Assembly: GCA_016584495.1 (NCBI GenBank)
Contig: WAID01000018.1
Span: 62,001 to 126,000 of the forward strand
Reading direction: 5' to 3'
Length of the DNA: 64,000 bases
Origin: Celoporthe dispersa
Taxonomy: Eukaryota; Ascomycota; Sordariomycetes; Diaporthales; Cryphonectriaceae
This document shows positions 46,232-57,337 of the stretch, one piece after another. The translations under genes and the position numbers were made by a program. A model generated the notes under the pieces. It had not been told where the DNA came from and searched no databases. It saw nothing but the letters and a program-made list of their open reading frames with translations. The first letter of the stretch is position 1. Each line of letters opens with the position of its first letter.

Positions 46232-47207
46232 TGGGTCGAGGTACAAGGCTTGAAGTCGAGAACATCGAAAAAAAAGGGGCTTGGGTGTGGGTGGGGGGGT
46301 TGGGGGTTGGGGGATTCTTGAAAGTAAAACGCTGGCGTTTATTATTAGATAGTGAGGCTATAGTTCCCGTGGCGTTTTGGTGTGTTTAGTTTTGATATTT
46401 TGCATATGGCGTACGGCATCTTGTCTTCGCGCAAAGTGAATGAACAAATGGTTTTATATACGGTTCAGAGACCCTCGCTGCCACCCATGTAATAGTGTCT
46501 GATGATTTCTGGTGGACGTTCAACTGCTCTATATTCTGTTATAGAGGGAAGACGTTGTATCTTGTGTGGGAAAAATATAGATACAGCCGGTTCTGATAGA
46601 TTTAGCGATCGTCATTTCTCCACATCATATAATATCACACACCTCGCGCGGTCCGTTGAGAGTATGCATGAGTATAGTCGTTGAATGGTCGCACGCCTAA
46701 CTAACACCAGGCCCATAAGAGGAATGTGGATCGTCTTGAGTTTAATTGACACTTTAGATCATTGAAGGTCGTGGGATTCTAGAGTACGGTCTACTATAGA
46801 TCGCTGGCGATAGTAGAATAGTTATGTGCAAAGAACAAGTAGAACTTCTTGTGCTTGATAATTCCGACTCATCCGGGAGCAGCGATTTGCAACACGTTTG
46901 GAGGCCACCCCACGTGCAAGAACAGGCCGACAGGAAAGCGACTAGAAGAAAGTCGCAACGGGGGCCACCAGAAGCCGCACCTGCGGTGCTCCGAGCTGAC
47001 CTCACCTATCCGCCTATCGGCCTAGCATTGATTGATTCGGAGCTTAGATTGTTGATGCGACTCAGAAAGGAGGTGCCAAGAGTCCTGGGTCCCTTCTCAG
47101 GGCAAAGGTGGTGATTCGTCTCCTCATTATGACAGCAGCCCCGCATCAGATGGTGCCTGGCTTTCTTGCTTTTATCCACATATGGTCTCATCACCATTCA
47201 GCAGAAG
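46232..47207. other. Spacer with G-rich tract
   Basis: About 970 bases without a convincing gene. The 3' untranslated region of the protease gene holds the G-rich tract at 46276-46313. A 96-codon frame at 46824-47114 has no recognised motif. Confidence 0.45.
46276..46313 (+). other. G-quadruplex-like tract
   Basis: Six or more runs of three to seven G separated by one to four bases, about 45 bases after the protease stop codon, on the coding strand. It could fold in the mRNA 3' untranslated region. Confidence 0.6.
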
Positions 47208-47672
47208 ATGCGTCTCATCCACACGAAGAGCCTCGAGCTTAAAGAGTTCATTGGTGACAGAGTTCCAAAGTACGCCATTCTGAGTCATACATGGAGCTCA
47301 GATGAAGTCAGCTTTCAGGACTGGAAATCCGGCGATCTAGATCTTGAAAAGCGATCAGGGTTCGCCAAAATCAAGGGAGCATGCAACAAAGCCAGCAGTG
47401 ATAACTTGAAATGACTATAGGTTGATACCAACTGCATAGACAGAACCAGCTCAGCTGAGCTCACTGAGGCCATCAACTCTATATACACTTTGTACAGAAA
47501 TTCAGCTGCCTGTTATGCTTACTTGGCCGATGTCCCGCCTTACGACGAAACCGCCCATGACCCGTTCCTCAAATTCAGGGAAAGTCCTTGGTATCCAATG
47601 CTAAATAAATTGTGGTCCCGAATGATAACAGGTATCAGATCTCGAGGCAAGAATAGCGATGTCTTGAAGTAG
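47208..47672 (+). pseudogene. Degraded HET-domain gene
   Basis: MRLIHTKSLELKEFIGDRVPKYAILSHTWSSDEVSFQDW is a textbook HET N-terminus. The same frame continues past a TGA at 47412-47414 and a TAG at 47418-47420 into VDTNCIDRTSSAELTEAINSIYTLYRNSAACYAYLADV, also classic HET. Both stops fall where relatives have aromatic residues in the YIWVDT block, so each could come from a G-to-A change of TGG. The frame then ends at 47672 without the usual RGWTLQELLAP block. It is therefore a truncated relic. Decayed sequence may extend to about 48100. Confidence 0.8.
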
Positions 47673-49352
47673 CATCGAAAAACTGCCCAGAAGAACGGTT
47701 TCGCTAGCGCGGAGCTTTGAACCACAGGACTTGACGACCGAGTTATATTCATCAAGGCCAACTTTGAGCTGCCATCACTCAGCTTGGATGAACCTATTTA
47801 CGAATCCCTCCGCACACAGGTCAGACTCGTTGTTCATCCTGCTTGGTTAGTCAACTTCAATCTGGCCCTCTCCTCCTTTCGTCCTCTACTTGCAAGGCTC
47901 GTGAACCTACCGCTGTCTCTTACCGCATGTACCACATACTCCAGAGCACGTTTCGTCTTCCTCTCGCCCGTCTCCTCCGTAGAAGGGCGCACGGGCAATT
48001 CAGCACCAGAGGCAGTATTGCACTGCCTCAACATGCCTGCACCTCTTGGTTACGCCGGGTCTAAATTTCTAGACGAGCTGCTCGTCCACACTGCCGCCTA
48101 GCATTTTGAGGATGTTGCAGCCGCTACCATTATTCGCATCAGGCAGGTGGCCAGTTCTATATAAGGCTACGGCGTATGGAATCCTCGCAAATGGTTTCCC
48201 AGCCTCGTATTAAGCTCGATACACTTAGGGATGGTACCTAATGGTCTAGAGCGCCACTTCGGAAAACGTTAACTCTATTCCCGTGAATCTTCTCGCTAAT
48301 ATCTTGGTTGAGCTTGCAACAACGAAAGCTACAAGAGATATTATCAGCGATGCAGAAGTATTTAATTTGCGAAATCCAAACCTTACTCATTGGGCCACGC
48401 TTTTGCCTGCTGTTATTAATATCGCTCATCCACCACTTCGATTTGTGCCCCCCGCGACACGGCTCGCAGGCGTGCGGGCGAGCAACGACGCAGGGCACGA
48501 CGACAATGATGTAGCCAGGAATCCCGCCCTCAAGCTGGTCGATGTCTTCAGCAAGTTTTGGGCGGCTGGTACTGTCACGCCCGTTCATCTTATGGCAGTG
48601 GACCAAAGGATTGCTATGTGCCCGGCTCTGCGAAGCCTTGAGGCGGTCAAACTGGAGTGGATGCGCAAGTGAGTAGAGGACCGGGCAGCGTTACAAACAG
48701 CATGAGGAGGATACTGCGTTTCAAGCGATTCTTTTCCGAGATCCCAGGTCATTAATGAGCATGCAATGGTTGCCAGTAATTCTCTGGATGTGGGTCTGTG
48801 CGAGTCCGACTGTTACGCAGCTGGCTCACTGGCCCACAATGACGTTCTCGACAGTCAGAGAAAGATTTTGTCATGTTTCTGTTTGTTTTCCCCAGGGTGC
48901 TATTGCCTTGCTTGTGACTTTCGTGTGTCGTGTGGATCCAGGTATAGCTCTTCCTGTTGTCTCTGCTAATTGTCTAAGATTGGCAGCAAGGCATCATTTT
49001 GGACTTCCGGCACTCCTGCCCGGAGAGATACTTCGGACCGGATGCTTCGTTCCGTTCATAAGAAGCAGCCCACGAATTGGGATAAGACTCGCCAAAACGT
49101 CCTCTACTTATGAGGCCTTATTGTTTGTTTCTTTTTGCAAAATTTATATTTTCCTAGCTGCGCGAACAATTTGTACTATATTGTGTAGTATATCTCCCCA
49201 ATCCTATCAACAAACTGCCGGCCTCATCGCGGCGGGGGCGGTTATAACTGTCTCAGTCGAAAAGGCCAGATTCTATCTGAACTCGAAATCCATACGAGCC
49301 GTCTCGAAGCTCTACCCTAATTTAAAGCAACATGTCATAAGACATTATCTTC
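47673..49352. other. Gene-poor spacer
   Basis: Only unsupported frames are seen here, including a 129-codon frame at 48283-48672 and a 202-codon hydrophobic frame at 48755-49363 that overlaps the end of the maltase gene. No family motifs were found. Part of it may be decayed sequence following the HET relic. Confidence 0.4.
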
Positions 49353-50504
49353 TCATGTCTTGACAAGAAAGACCCTGCCCTCATACGGCGAAAGCTTGTC
49401 GGAGCTATCTTTGGTCTCGGCCGTGGAGGCGATCAGGGACAGTATGGGCTCACTCTTGCTGTCAAAGCCTAGAACACTTGCCGCAGGGGCATCCCATGGC
49501 TTGGACGACGCCGTGAAATTGAGCACGACTAGGGCTTTCTCGCCCCGCGCGCTCGTCTTGACATACGTAAATAGCTCAGTGTCCTCGACGTCGACTAGGT
49601 CAAAGCGGCCGTGGACGAACAGGTCAGCATATTCGCGGCGGAACGCAAGCATCGACCTCCAATAGGCCAACACAGAGCTCTTATTCTTGAGCTGGTCAGC
49701 GACGTTGATCTCCTTGGCCAGCGGGTGAGCTGCCATCCAGGTCTCTTTGCCGTTGGAGAAGCCACCGTGAGGCTTGGTGCCATCCCACACCATCGGAATG
49801 CGCGCGTGGTCGCGAGCCATATGCTGCAGCGCTGTGACGGCCTTCTCTAACCTCTCTGGGCGGACGGCGCCGTCCTCCGCCTTCGGAAGGTCCTTCAAAA
49901 ACAGCAGGCTGTCGATGTCTTTGTACTGCGTGACAGGGTAGGACTCGAGCGATGGGTTCACCTGGCCGATCTCCTGCCCCTGGTACACGTACATGGTGCC
50001 TGACAGCGTCGACTGCAGCAGGGCCAGCAGTTTGCCAGACGCGACGCGGTGCTCAGGCGCGTCATTGACGAAGCGACTGATGCTGCGGGCCTGGTCGTGG
50101 TTTTCCATGAAGACGGTGCTCCAGCCGTCGGTGTCCCGGATGAGGGCCTGGGTGCGGTCCACTGCGCGCTTGAGGTCCGGCAGCTGCCACTTGCGGGGCC
50201 AGACGTCGTATTTGTGGACGGGGCCCGTGCCGATGTTCACGACGTCGAATTGGAAGACCATGTTGAGCTGGCCGTCCCTGGCGCTGACGTATCGCAGCAC
50301 ACGGTCCGTCTCGGGCGTGCAGGGAAGCTCGCCGACCGTGATGGCGCCGTAGCGGCGCAGGATCTCGCTCATCTCGCCCAGAAACTCGTGCATGCGAGGG
50401 CCGTTGCAGTACAAGGCTGATGCTGCCTGGTACGGGACGCTGGGGTCTAGCACGGGCGCGTCGGGTAGGTCTCGCGGCTTGCTATACATGTTGACGGTGT
50501 CGAT

Positions 50505-50540
<36 letters not shown>

Positions 50541-51125
50541 CATGGAGCTCTCGTAGATGGCCCGGCGCGTCTCGGGGTTCTCCCAGTTTAGGTCGGGCTG
50601 CTCGACGGCGAATAGGTGCAGGTAGTACTCCTCCGTGGCCGCGTCCCATTCCCACACGCTGCCGCCGCCAAAGTTGGACCGCCAGTTGTTGGGCGGCTGC
50701 CTCTGGCCCTGGTCGTCGTATCTGGCAGGGCGCCAGATGTACCAGTCGCGCTTGGGGCTGGACTTGCTGGCGCGGGATTCCTTGAACCACTTGTGCTCGC
50801 TCGAGGAGTGATTGATGACCAGGTCCAGCATGATGCGCAGGCCGTGGGCGTGACACTCGCGGATCAGCTGCTCCATGTCGGCGAGGGTGCCATAGGGGCC
50901 GTAGATGTCCTCGTAGTTGGAGATGTCGTAGCCCATGTCGACCTGGGGACTGTCGTACATGGGGCTGATCCATATGACATTAACGCCCAGGGCCGCGATG
51001 TAATCTAGCTTGGAGATGATGCCCTGGAGGTCACCCACGCCATCGCCGTTGGAGTCCTTGAAGCTGGCCGGGTATATCTGATAAACCACGGCCGACTTCC
51101 ACCAGGGCTTGTCGCCGGCAGTCAT
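49353..51125 (-). CDS. malT: Alpha-glucosidase (maltase), glycoside hydrolase family 13
   Basis: 590 residues from MTAGDKPWWKSAVVYQIYPASFKDSNGDGVGDL; the frame is open upstream but that is leader. GH13 regions are all present: MLDLVINHSS (region I), GFRIDTVN with the nucleophile Asp, AITVGELP with the acid/base Glu, and FMENHDQAR with the third carboxylate. There is no signal peptide, so it acts in the cytosol on imported maltose or other alpha-glucosides. It is divergent from a maltose-type permease and near a Zn2Cys6 activator, the arrangement of the yeast MAL locus and the Aspergillus oryzae malP-malT-malR cluster. The gene name follows that analogy. Confidence 0.92.
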
Positions 51126-51333
51126 GATGTGCGAAGTGACGAGGTTTCTGAGGTAGAAGGTGGAATTTTTCTTGTTCTTTTCCTCTCTGTTCCACCGCGG
51201 AATGTCCTCGAGAGGACAAAAGGTACGGAATAGGTGAGGAGGAGTCTTGACGGTTGTGAAGAAGAAATGAGTCTGGTCCTGGCTATCCTCTTTCACAATG
51301 TGGCATGAATGAAGTTGTGTCCTTAATAAATGC

Positions 51334-51366
<33 letters not shown>

Positions 51367-51383
51367 GCGCGCGCTCGCGCGCT
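51334..51383. repeat. CT microsatellite with CG-rich end
   Basis: An almost pure CT-repeat followed by a short alternating GC stretch, in the maltase 5' leader. It reads GA on the maltase coding strand. Confidence 0.9.
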
Positions 51384-51574
51384 CGCTCCCTCGGCCACCA
51401 CCTCCACCCCCACCTTCTTTCGCCCCTCTCGAAGATCGACAGAGGTCGCGCAGGCTCACGATGGTGGTTGTGGGTCCTGGTGCGACTCCCATGCGCGGCC
51501 ATGTGCGGGGATTTAGCCGTTGAGAAAGGAGGAGTCGTCCACCGATGCAGACGTGGTCCTCATTGGGTCCTTGT

Positions 51575-51588
51575 CGGACCGACGACGG
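51575..51588. promoter_or_regulatory. CGG-N8-CGG site, AmyR/MalR type
   Basis: Reads CGGACCGACGACGG. Direct CGG repeats with an eight-base gap are the established AmyR-type recognition form in aspergilli. It lies in the shared maltase/permease promoter. Confidence 0.55.
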
Positions 51589-52517
51589 AATAGCGCACGA
51601 GTTAGCATCACGATAACATGTCCAATTATACCGTGCAGGGCAGGTCCGGCACGAGCGAAGAAGGAATGGTTCGCATACCTGTACATTACTATGGTAGCCA
51701 CAGGAGCTAAGCAAGCCTGCTCGCAGAGGTCATTGGGCGCTCACCAGCTGCATCTTGGAGTGAGATCCTGAAGGGGTAAGGCTGAGTGGTGGCGGGGTGT
51801 GACTGGTGGCCGGTCCTATTGGTCATTTGTCGGTCCGGTCAAGGATATGACGCGCTCATCAGCCCACGATGCACTGCAGCACGTGACCGGGCAAGGTAAG
51901 ATTGGGGGTCCAGCCACTTTCGCGTTAGCCACAGAAGCGGGCGGGGCCCTTCACAGCGGTCATTGGGTGCCGGGCTACCAAGGTTATGATCAAGTCGCGG
52001 AGGGCTGAGACAAATTAGTCCCAAAGAATTCCCATTGAGACCTTCCATTGGCGTCTTTGTCGGCCCGAGATGGAATCCGTGTGCTTCGAGCGGACTACGC
52101 GAGGTGTGCCCCAGATTCTAGATCGGCCCCCACGGCATCCCCAGATTCTGGTCCCATGCCTTCTACTCCTCCAGCCTCCTCGTCGTGTCGCTCCCAGCCG
52201 GATGGTACCGAATATGGTGGCATCCTGCTGCGACATGATAGAGCTCTGGACCTGGACTGTCAGGATCAACACATGCCCTCCTGGCTTTATTCCTCGTCGG
52301 TCGCGAGTATATATGCAGGGGCCGGTGTCCCATGATGCCTTCAGGCTGCGCACTCTGCTCTGACATGAGGATTCACGTTTTAGGAACAGCCGCTGCATGG
52401 CCTCATATCGTGGCCTGATTATGTTACTGTCCGCCGCCATTGTTCATCACCGAGTACGCGATCTCCTTTTTCCTTTCTGTTTCTTTTTCCTTTGTGACGA
52501 CACTTCATCTTCCTACC

Positions 52518-54227
52518 ATGTCGCCTGCCAAGGATGAGCCAGCCCGCGTCCACCAGGGCCAGGATGCGATTCGGAGCATGAAAGTTGAGCATACCAATGT
52601 CGCGGACCTCATGCGCGAGGCTGCAGCCGCCACCCAGGCAGAGCGTGAGATGGGCCTGTGGGCCGCGCTTCGGCTGTATCCCAAGGCCGTCGGCTGGTCC
52701 ATCTTGCTGTCGACTGCCGTTGTCATGGAGGGATACGACGTGGTCCTCCTCAGCCAATTCTTCGCCTATGATACCTTCAATAAGCGGTTCGGCGACCTGC
52801 AGCCGGACGGCACGTACGAGCTCACCGCTGCCTGGCAGTCCGGGCTCGGAAACGGCGCCCTTGTCGGCGAGGTCATCGGCTTGTTCCTCAATGGCATCGT
52901 TGCCGAGCATATCGGCTACCGCAAGACCATGATTGGCTCCCTCGTCCTGGCTATCGGCTTCATCTTCATAATCTTCTTCTCCCAGAGCCTCACCCAGCTT
53001 CTCATCGGCGAGATCCTTATGGGCATCCCGTGGGGTGTCTTCCAGACCCTGACGACCACCTACGCCGCCGAGGTCTGCCCGACCCACCTCCGTGCCTACC
53101 TAACCACCTATGTCAACCTGTGCTGGGTGTTAGGCCAGTTCATCGCCTCTGGGGTGCTGCGCGCCATGCTGAGCCGCACCGACGAGTGGAGCTACCGAAT
53201 CCCCTGGGCGCTGCAGTGGATGTGGCCCGTCCCGCTCATCATCGGCATCACCTTCGCGCCCGAGTCTCCGTGGTGGCTGGTGCGCAAGGGCCGGAGCCAG
53301 GAGGCCAAGGCCGCCCTGGCACGACTGACGAGCTGCAGCAGCGACACGACGACCATGACCCATAACAAGTTCAGCCTCGAAGAGACTGTGTCCATGATGA
53401 TCCACACCAACGAGATCGAGCGTGCTGCCATGGAGGGCGTGACCTACTGGGATCTCTTCAACGGCTCCGTCACGCGCCGCCGGACCGAGATCGTGTGCAC
53501 TGTCTGGGCCATCCAGACCCTGTGCGGTTCAACCTTCATGGGCTACTCGACCTACTTCTTCGAGCAGGCCGGTATGGCCATGACGAACTCCTTCGACATG
53601 TCCCTCGTGCAGTACGCCGTGGGCGCTGTTGGCACTGTCTCGTCGTGGTTCCTGATGCAGCGCTTTGGCCGTCGAAGCCTATATCTGGGAGGGCAGGTCA
53701 TTATGCTCGTCCTTCTGCTCGCCATCGGTTGCACCGCCTTCGCTGGCCGCAGCAACGTGGCCGCCCAGTGGGCTATCGGCAGCCTGCTCCTCGTCTATAC
53801 CTTTACCTACGACTGCACTGTCGGTCCCGTGTGTTACTCGCTCGTGGCGGAGCTGACGTCGACCCGCCTCCGGACCAAATCGGTGGTCCTGGCGCGTAGC
53901 ATCTACAACATTGTCGGCATCGTGACCAACATCATCACCCCGCGTATGCTTAACCCGACCGCCTGGGACTGGGGCGCCAAGTCGGCCTTCTTCTGGGCCG
54001 GCTCGTGTCTGCTGTGTGCCGTCTGGACCTTCTTCCGCCTGCCTGAGCCCAAGGGCCGCACCATCGGCGAGCTGGACATCCTGTTTGAGCAGGGTGTCTC
54101 GGCGCGCAAGTTCGACGAGACTGAGGTGGCCAGCTTCGTGAGCGAGCTAGAGCAGACCACCGAGGCGAAAAAAGGGGACCTCATGGCACACGTGGAGCAC
54201 TGCACGGCTGATGAGGACAAGTTCTGA
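52518..54227 (+). CDS. malP: Maltose/alpha-glucoside permease (MFS sugar porter)
   Basis: 569 residues from MSPAKDEPARVHQG; the frame is open upstream, but this ATG gives the expected cytosolic N-terminus. Twelve membrane segments carry sugar-porter motifs: EGYDVVLLSQFFAYDTF in helix 1, IGYRKTMIGS, the ESPWWLVRKGR end of helix 6, QRFGRRSLYLGG, and the C-terminal PEPKGRTIGELDILFEQGVSARKF typical of fungal alpha-glucoside transporters. It would import maltose with protons for the divergent cytosolic maltase. The symbol is by analogy with Aspergillus oryzae. Confidence 0.9.
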   Translation: MSPAKDEPARVHQGQDAIRSMKVEHTNVADLMREAAAATQAEREMGLWAALRLYPKAVGWSILLSTAVVMEGYDVVLLSQFFAYDTFNKRFGDLQPDGTYELTAAWQSGLGNGALVGEVIGLFLNGIVAEHIGYRKTMIGSLVLAIGFIFIIFFSQSLTQLLIGEILMGIPWGVFQTLTTTYAAEVCPTHLRAYLTTYVNLCWVLGQFIASGVLRAMLSRTDEWSYRIPWALQWMWPVPLIIGITFAPESPWWLVRKGRSQEAKAALARLTSCSSDTTTMTHNKFSLEETVSMMIHTNEIERAAMEGVTYWDLFNGSVTRRRTEIVCTVWAIQTLCGSTFMGYSTYFFEQAGMAMTNSFDMSLVQYAVGAVGTVSSWFLMQRFGRRSLYLGGQVIMLVLLLAIGCTAFAGRSNVAAQWAIGSLLLVYTFTYDCTVGPVCYSLVAELTSTRLRTKSVVLARSIYNIVGIVTNIITPRMLNPTAWDWGAKSAFFWAGSCLLCAVWTFFRLPEPKGRTIGELDILFEQGVSARKFDETEVASFVSELEQTTEAKKGDLMAHVEHCTADEDKF

Positions 54228-54816
54228 TCTGTCGAGCTATGACCAAGAGCACGAGTGACTAGAGGCTGTCGTGAAGGCGAGGAGGTTAACAAGAAGCAGA
54301 GGAAGAAAAATATCAAGTCTCAGCTGCCAGAACACCTGCGTGGTCTTTCATGACGGAGATTCAATTCCCAAGCTTAATTTAGCCTTGAGCGACGGTTTAC
54401 TTGCGTGATGTTGCACAGCTGCCAGAGTGAATCTTGTCTATAATGTGTAAGCGTGATAAAATGTATACAATGGATGAAATCGATTATTTAGAAGCGGGAT
54501 CACGATGTCTAGCAAAAATGGACAATCAGTGTCGATCAGAGTCGATCATATCAAGTCCGCTAGCGTCAGCTAACACACCCCCCTCCCCCCCCAGAACATC
54601 CACTATAATTAGGCTTTGCTACACAGTACTCTCCCGTATTACAGTAAGTAGCACACAGCATCCATCCGCCAATCCCCACCCACACATCCCGATTCCTCGA
54701 TGCAACCGCGCATGCAGCTCGCTTCACCTTAGCGACATCATCTTTCTTAACTCCACCCATCTGTGTTTCCACCATCCGCCCATCTCCACAGCCTCATTTG
54801 ACAAACCGAGTTATGC
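54228..54816. promoter_or_regulatory. Spacer and promoter of the MAL activator
   Basis: About 590 bases between the permease and activator genes. A C-rich, CA-rich leader (54640-54800) precedes the activator ATG. No operator is assigned. Confidence 0.4.
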
Positions 54817-56454
54817 ATGGAGAAGAGAGCCACTCGAGCCTGCACGGCATGTCGGCTGCGCAAGGTCAAGTGCAACGGCCAGCAGCCATGCGCGCAGTGT
54901 AACCATCTCAATGTCGTCTGCGCATTCTCAGCACCCACCGAGAGCCGTGTCCGGCGTGTCCGTGGGCGCCTCATCTCACAGCTGAGGTCTGGCCATCAGC
55001 AGGATAAGGCAGCTAGGGGCCGCCCTGTCGTCATCGCAAGCCGCGATGAGACGTCTGCGCCAGGAGAGGGAGGAGGAAAGCAAGGAGGGCAAGGGCAGTC
55101 TCCAGGAGGTGTGAGCGTAACCCCGCCTGCTGCTGCTGCTCCTCCTCCAGAGCCCTTCCTGTTTGCCTCCCTCCCCTTGGACGAGGTTTACTTCATGGCC
55201 CTCATTCCCTCCTTCGAGAAGTTCGCCTATCCTGTCAACCCCATCATGACGACCGCCGAGATCCTTGAGTCCATCCAGCTGATGCGCGAGGACCGGAGCC
55301 ACGCCGCCTTCGTGTACGCCTTCGCCGCCGTCACCATCAACCTGACCGAGGTGTCGTGGACGCTACATGGCAACGTCTCAGCGCGTATCCAGGACCTCGG
55401 CGCCCGCAGCCTGGCGGCGAAGCACGAGGATCCACCCGCCGGGATCAACTTCGCGCCCACGACCTCTGTCCGCTGCATCATGACCTGCATCTTTCTTGAG
55501 ATCTGCGCCATGGCCTGTAGGCAGTACGACCGGGCCTTCCTGCTGCTGCAGGAGGCTATATCGGGCATTCACATGCTCCGTATTGACAGGCCCAAGCCAG
55601 TGCTCAGTGCAGCGCCGGCGTTCCCCTCTCCTCCCGACGGCGAGATTTCCCAGCCGGAGCTGGCCCGCCGGCAGCGCATGTACTGGGAGGCCTTTGTGCA
55701 CGAGCGCTTCCTTACCGTCGTCAGCGGCTATCCATCGACAATGCCGCCCCTGCGTACAGGCTTGCCCTATGCCGACCCGACCATCCCCGCTCACATCCAC
55801 GTGGGTTTTACCCGTATCGTCCGCCTCTTCACCATCCTGGACGAGGAGTTTCTCTCGTACTGGACGAGCCAGGATCTCCCCGAAGGTGAGCGGTCCCCAA
55901 TAGCCGCGCAGTACATCGAGCGCAAGCACGCCCAGCTAGACGATGATGAGGCGGACGCCGCTGCCGCCGATGACGAGGGGGACGGGGCGTGCATGCTGAC
56001 GGAGCTGCAGCGCGCGGACCTGTTCGTGACGCGCATGTGGCAGCGGGTGCTGGTCTGGCAGCTCGGCATGTCGCGGTGCCTGCTCTCGAGCGTGCCGCCG
56101 GCCTCGTCGCATGAGGCTATGTCACTGGTCTTCCCCGCGCGCCGGCTCGGCGCCCAGCTGCGGTCGCTCGTAGCCCAGCTTGACCCTATCACCTCTATCG
56201 GCATGCACGGCAGCGGCATCCTGCAGAAGCTCTTCGAGATCACCAACACCATCGCCGACGTCCTAGCCCTGGTGCCGGACGCCACCCACTCCGGTAGCGG
56301 CCAGACAGTTGACGACTTCATCTTCCTCGTCCGACTGCTCTTCTCGTTTGACCGTATCGACGCGGTCCAGAAAGATATCTTGAGGATGAAGATCCAGGGT
56401 ATGGGGGATACCTTCTCGAGTGTTCACATTGAGGGCATGGCGCATCCTGGTTGA
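54817..56454 (+). CDS. malR: Zn2Cys6 activator of the MAL cluster
   Basis: An intronless gene of 545 residues. The zinc cluster is at the very N-terminus: ACTACRLRKVKCNGQQPCAQCNHLNVVCAF (C-x2-C-x6-C-x5-C-x2-C-x6-C, residues 9-36), as in MAL activators and MalR. A Gly/Pro-rich linker separates it from a helical regulatory domain (PLDEVYFMALIPSFEKFAYPVNPIM, then ARRQRMYWEAFVHERFLTVVSGYPSTMPPL). An Asp/Ala-rich insert lies near residues 374-390. Expected to be nuclear and to activate the maltase and permease genes on maltose. The symbol rests on cluster context and family; AmyR itself is a separate protein. Confidence 0.82.
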   Translation: MEKRATRACTACRLRKVKCNGQQPCAQCNHLNVVCAFSAPTESRVRRVRGRLISQLRSGHQQDKAARGRPVVIASRDETSAPGEGGGKQGGQGQSPGGVSVTPPAAAAPPPEPFLFASLPLDEVYFMALIPSFEKFAYPVNPIMTTAEILESIQLMREDRSHAAFVYAFAAVTINLTEVSWTLHGNVSARIQDLGARSLAAKHEDPPAGINFAPTTSVRCIMTCIFLEICAMACRQYDRAFLLLQEAISGIHMLRIDRPKPVLSAAPAFPSPPDGEISQPELARRQRMYWEAFVHERFLTVVSGYPSTMPPLRTGLPYADPTIPAHIHVGFTRIVRLFTILDEEFLSYWTSQDLPEGERSPIAAQYIERKHAQLDDDEADAAAADDEGDGACMLTELQRADLFVTRMWQRVLVWQLGMSRCLLSSVPPASSHEAMSLVFPARRLGAQLRSLVAQLDPITSIGMHGSGILQKLFEITNTIADVLALVPDATHSGSGQTVDDFIFLVRLLFSFDRIDAVQKDILRMKIQGMGDTFSSVHIEGMAHPG

Positions 56455-57337
56455 CTCGAGAGATGCGGCCACGAGAAGTTTCGTATGAAATTTAAAAGCA
56501 TTTATGTTAAAGGTTTCTAATTTCCCCCTCAGTCCGTTCATCTGTTAGTAATTTCATTCGAATTCCATGCCTTACGTTGTGAGAGTGGTATTGCCCAACC
56601 AGTGTGGCACCTGTGTGGAAAAAGAAAAAACCAAAGAAAAAACCATAAAAGAAGCAAAAAGAGAAAAAGAAAAGAAAAGAGGAAATTAAAATGTGTGTAT
56701 TTCTGCTATAAATTCGTATATACTGTAATTTTTACTCAGCCTTTGCTTCCAAAAAGCCTATGAGAGGCATCTTCTCTTTGTGCTGACCAACAACTCTCTT
56801 GGACTTCCCACCTCAACAATCCTTCCCTTTTTATAAACACATAAACATCATATCGTCATCTAAAAATTTCTTCTAATCCGTGGGCGCCCTCAACAACAGT
56901 ACGCCCTCCAAAGTACTCGCTTGTAATCCCTTGCATCTCCATCTCCATAGCCCGATCCACAGTACTAGCTGACCCGTCAAGCAATACTACACTGGTCCTG
57001 TGAAGCACATTATTAGCTAGGCGAAACAGCTGCTGTTGTCCCACTTAGAGGCCTATGCTCTCGAACTTCGCCCCTAGTCCGCCACGTACAGCGATGGTGC
57101 CCTGGATCCCCGCCCTTGCGAGCACGATCCGAATGATAAATGACCTCAGCCTTGCGAGTGCCCCAAAGCTGATCTCCAGAGTAGTTCAAAATAAACACTT
57201 GTGTACAAGCATGTACCCCCGATTATCAACTTCCAATACAGACTTTCCCAACTTTAATCAGTAATATTCCATTCCCATTTCTATAATTGCTTCAGAGACT
57301 TTAATTACCCATGCTTGTTCCTGCAAGTGAATTAGTC
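56455..57337. other. Convergent 3' spacer
   Basis: AT-rich, with an A/G-rich tract at 56618-56690. Small frames only. A further 3' exon of the following minus-strand gene cannot be excluded. Confidence 0.4.

Larger units (their letters stand above)
51126..52517. promoter_or_regulatory. Divergent maltase/permease promoter
   Basis: The 1.4-kb shared promoter holds the CGG-N8-CGG site at 51575-51588. It has three GCGGGG sequences fitting the CreA repressor consensus SYGGRG (51505-51510, 51792-51797, 51941-51946). A TATATA stretch lies at 52308-52315, about 200 bases before the permease ATG. This fits maltose induction plus glucose repression, as known for MAL clusters. Confidence 0.6.

Noticed and set aside
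48755..49363. 202-codon plus-strand frame
   Set aside because: No family features, overlaps the 3' end of the maltase gene on the other strand, and lies in decayed sequence.
52419..53087. 222-codon minus-strand frame
   Set aside because: Antisense shadow of the maltose permease; low-complexity Asp/Glu/Gly-rich product.
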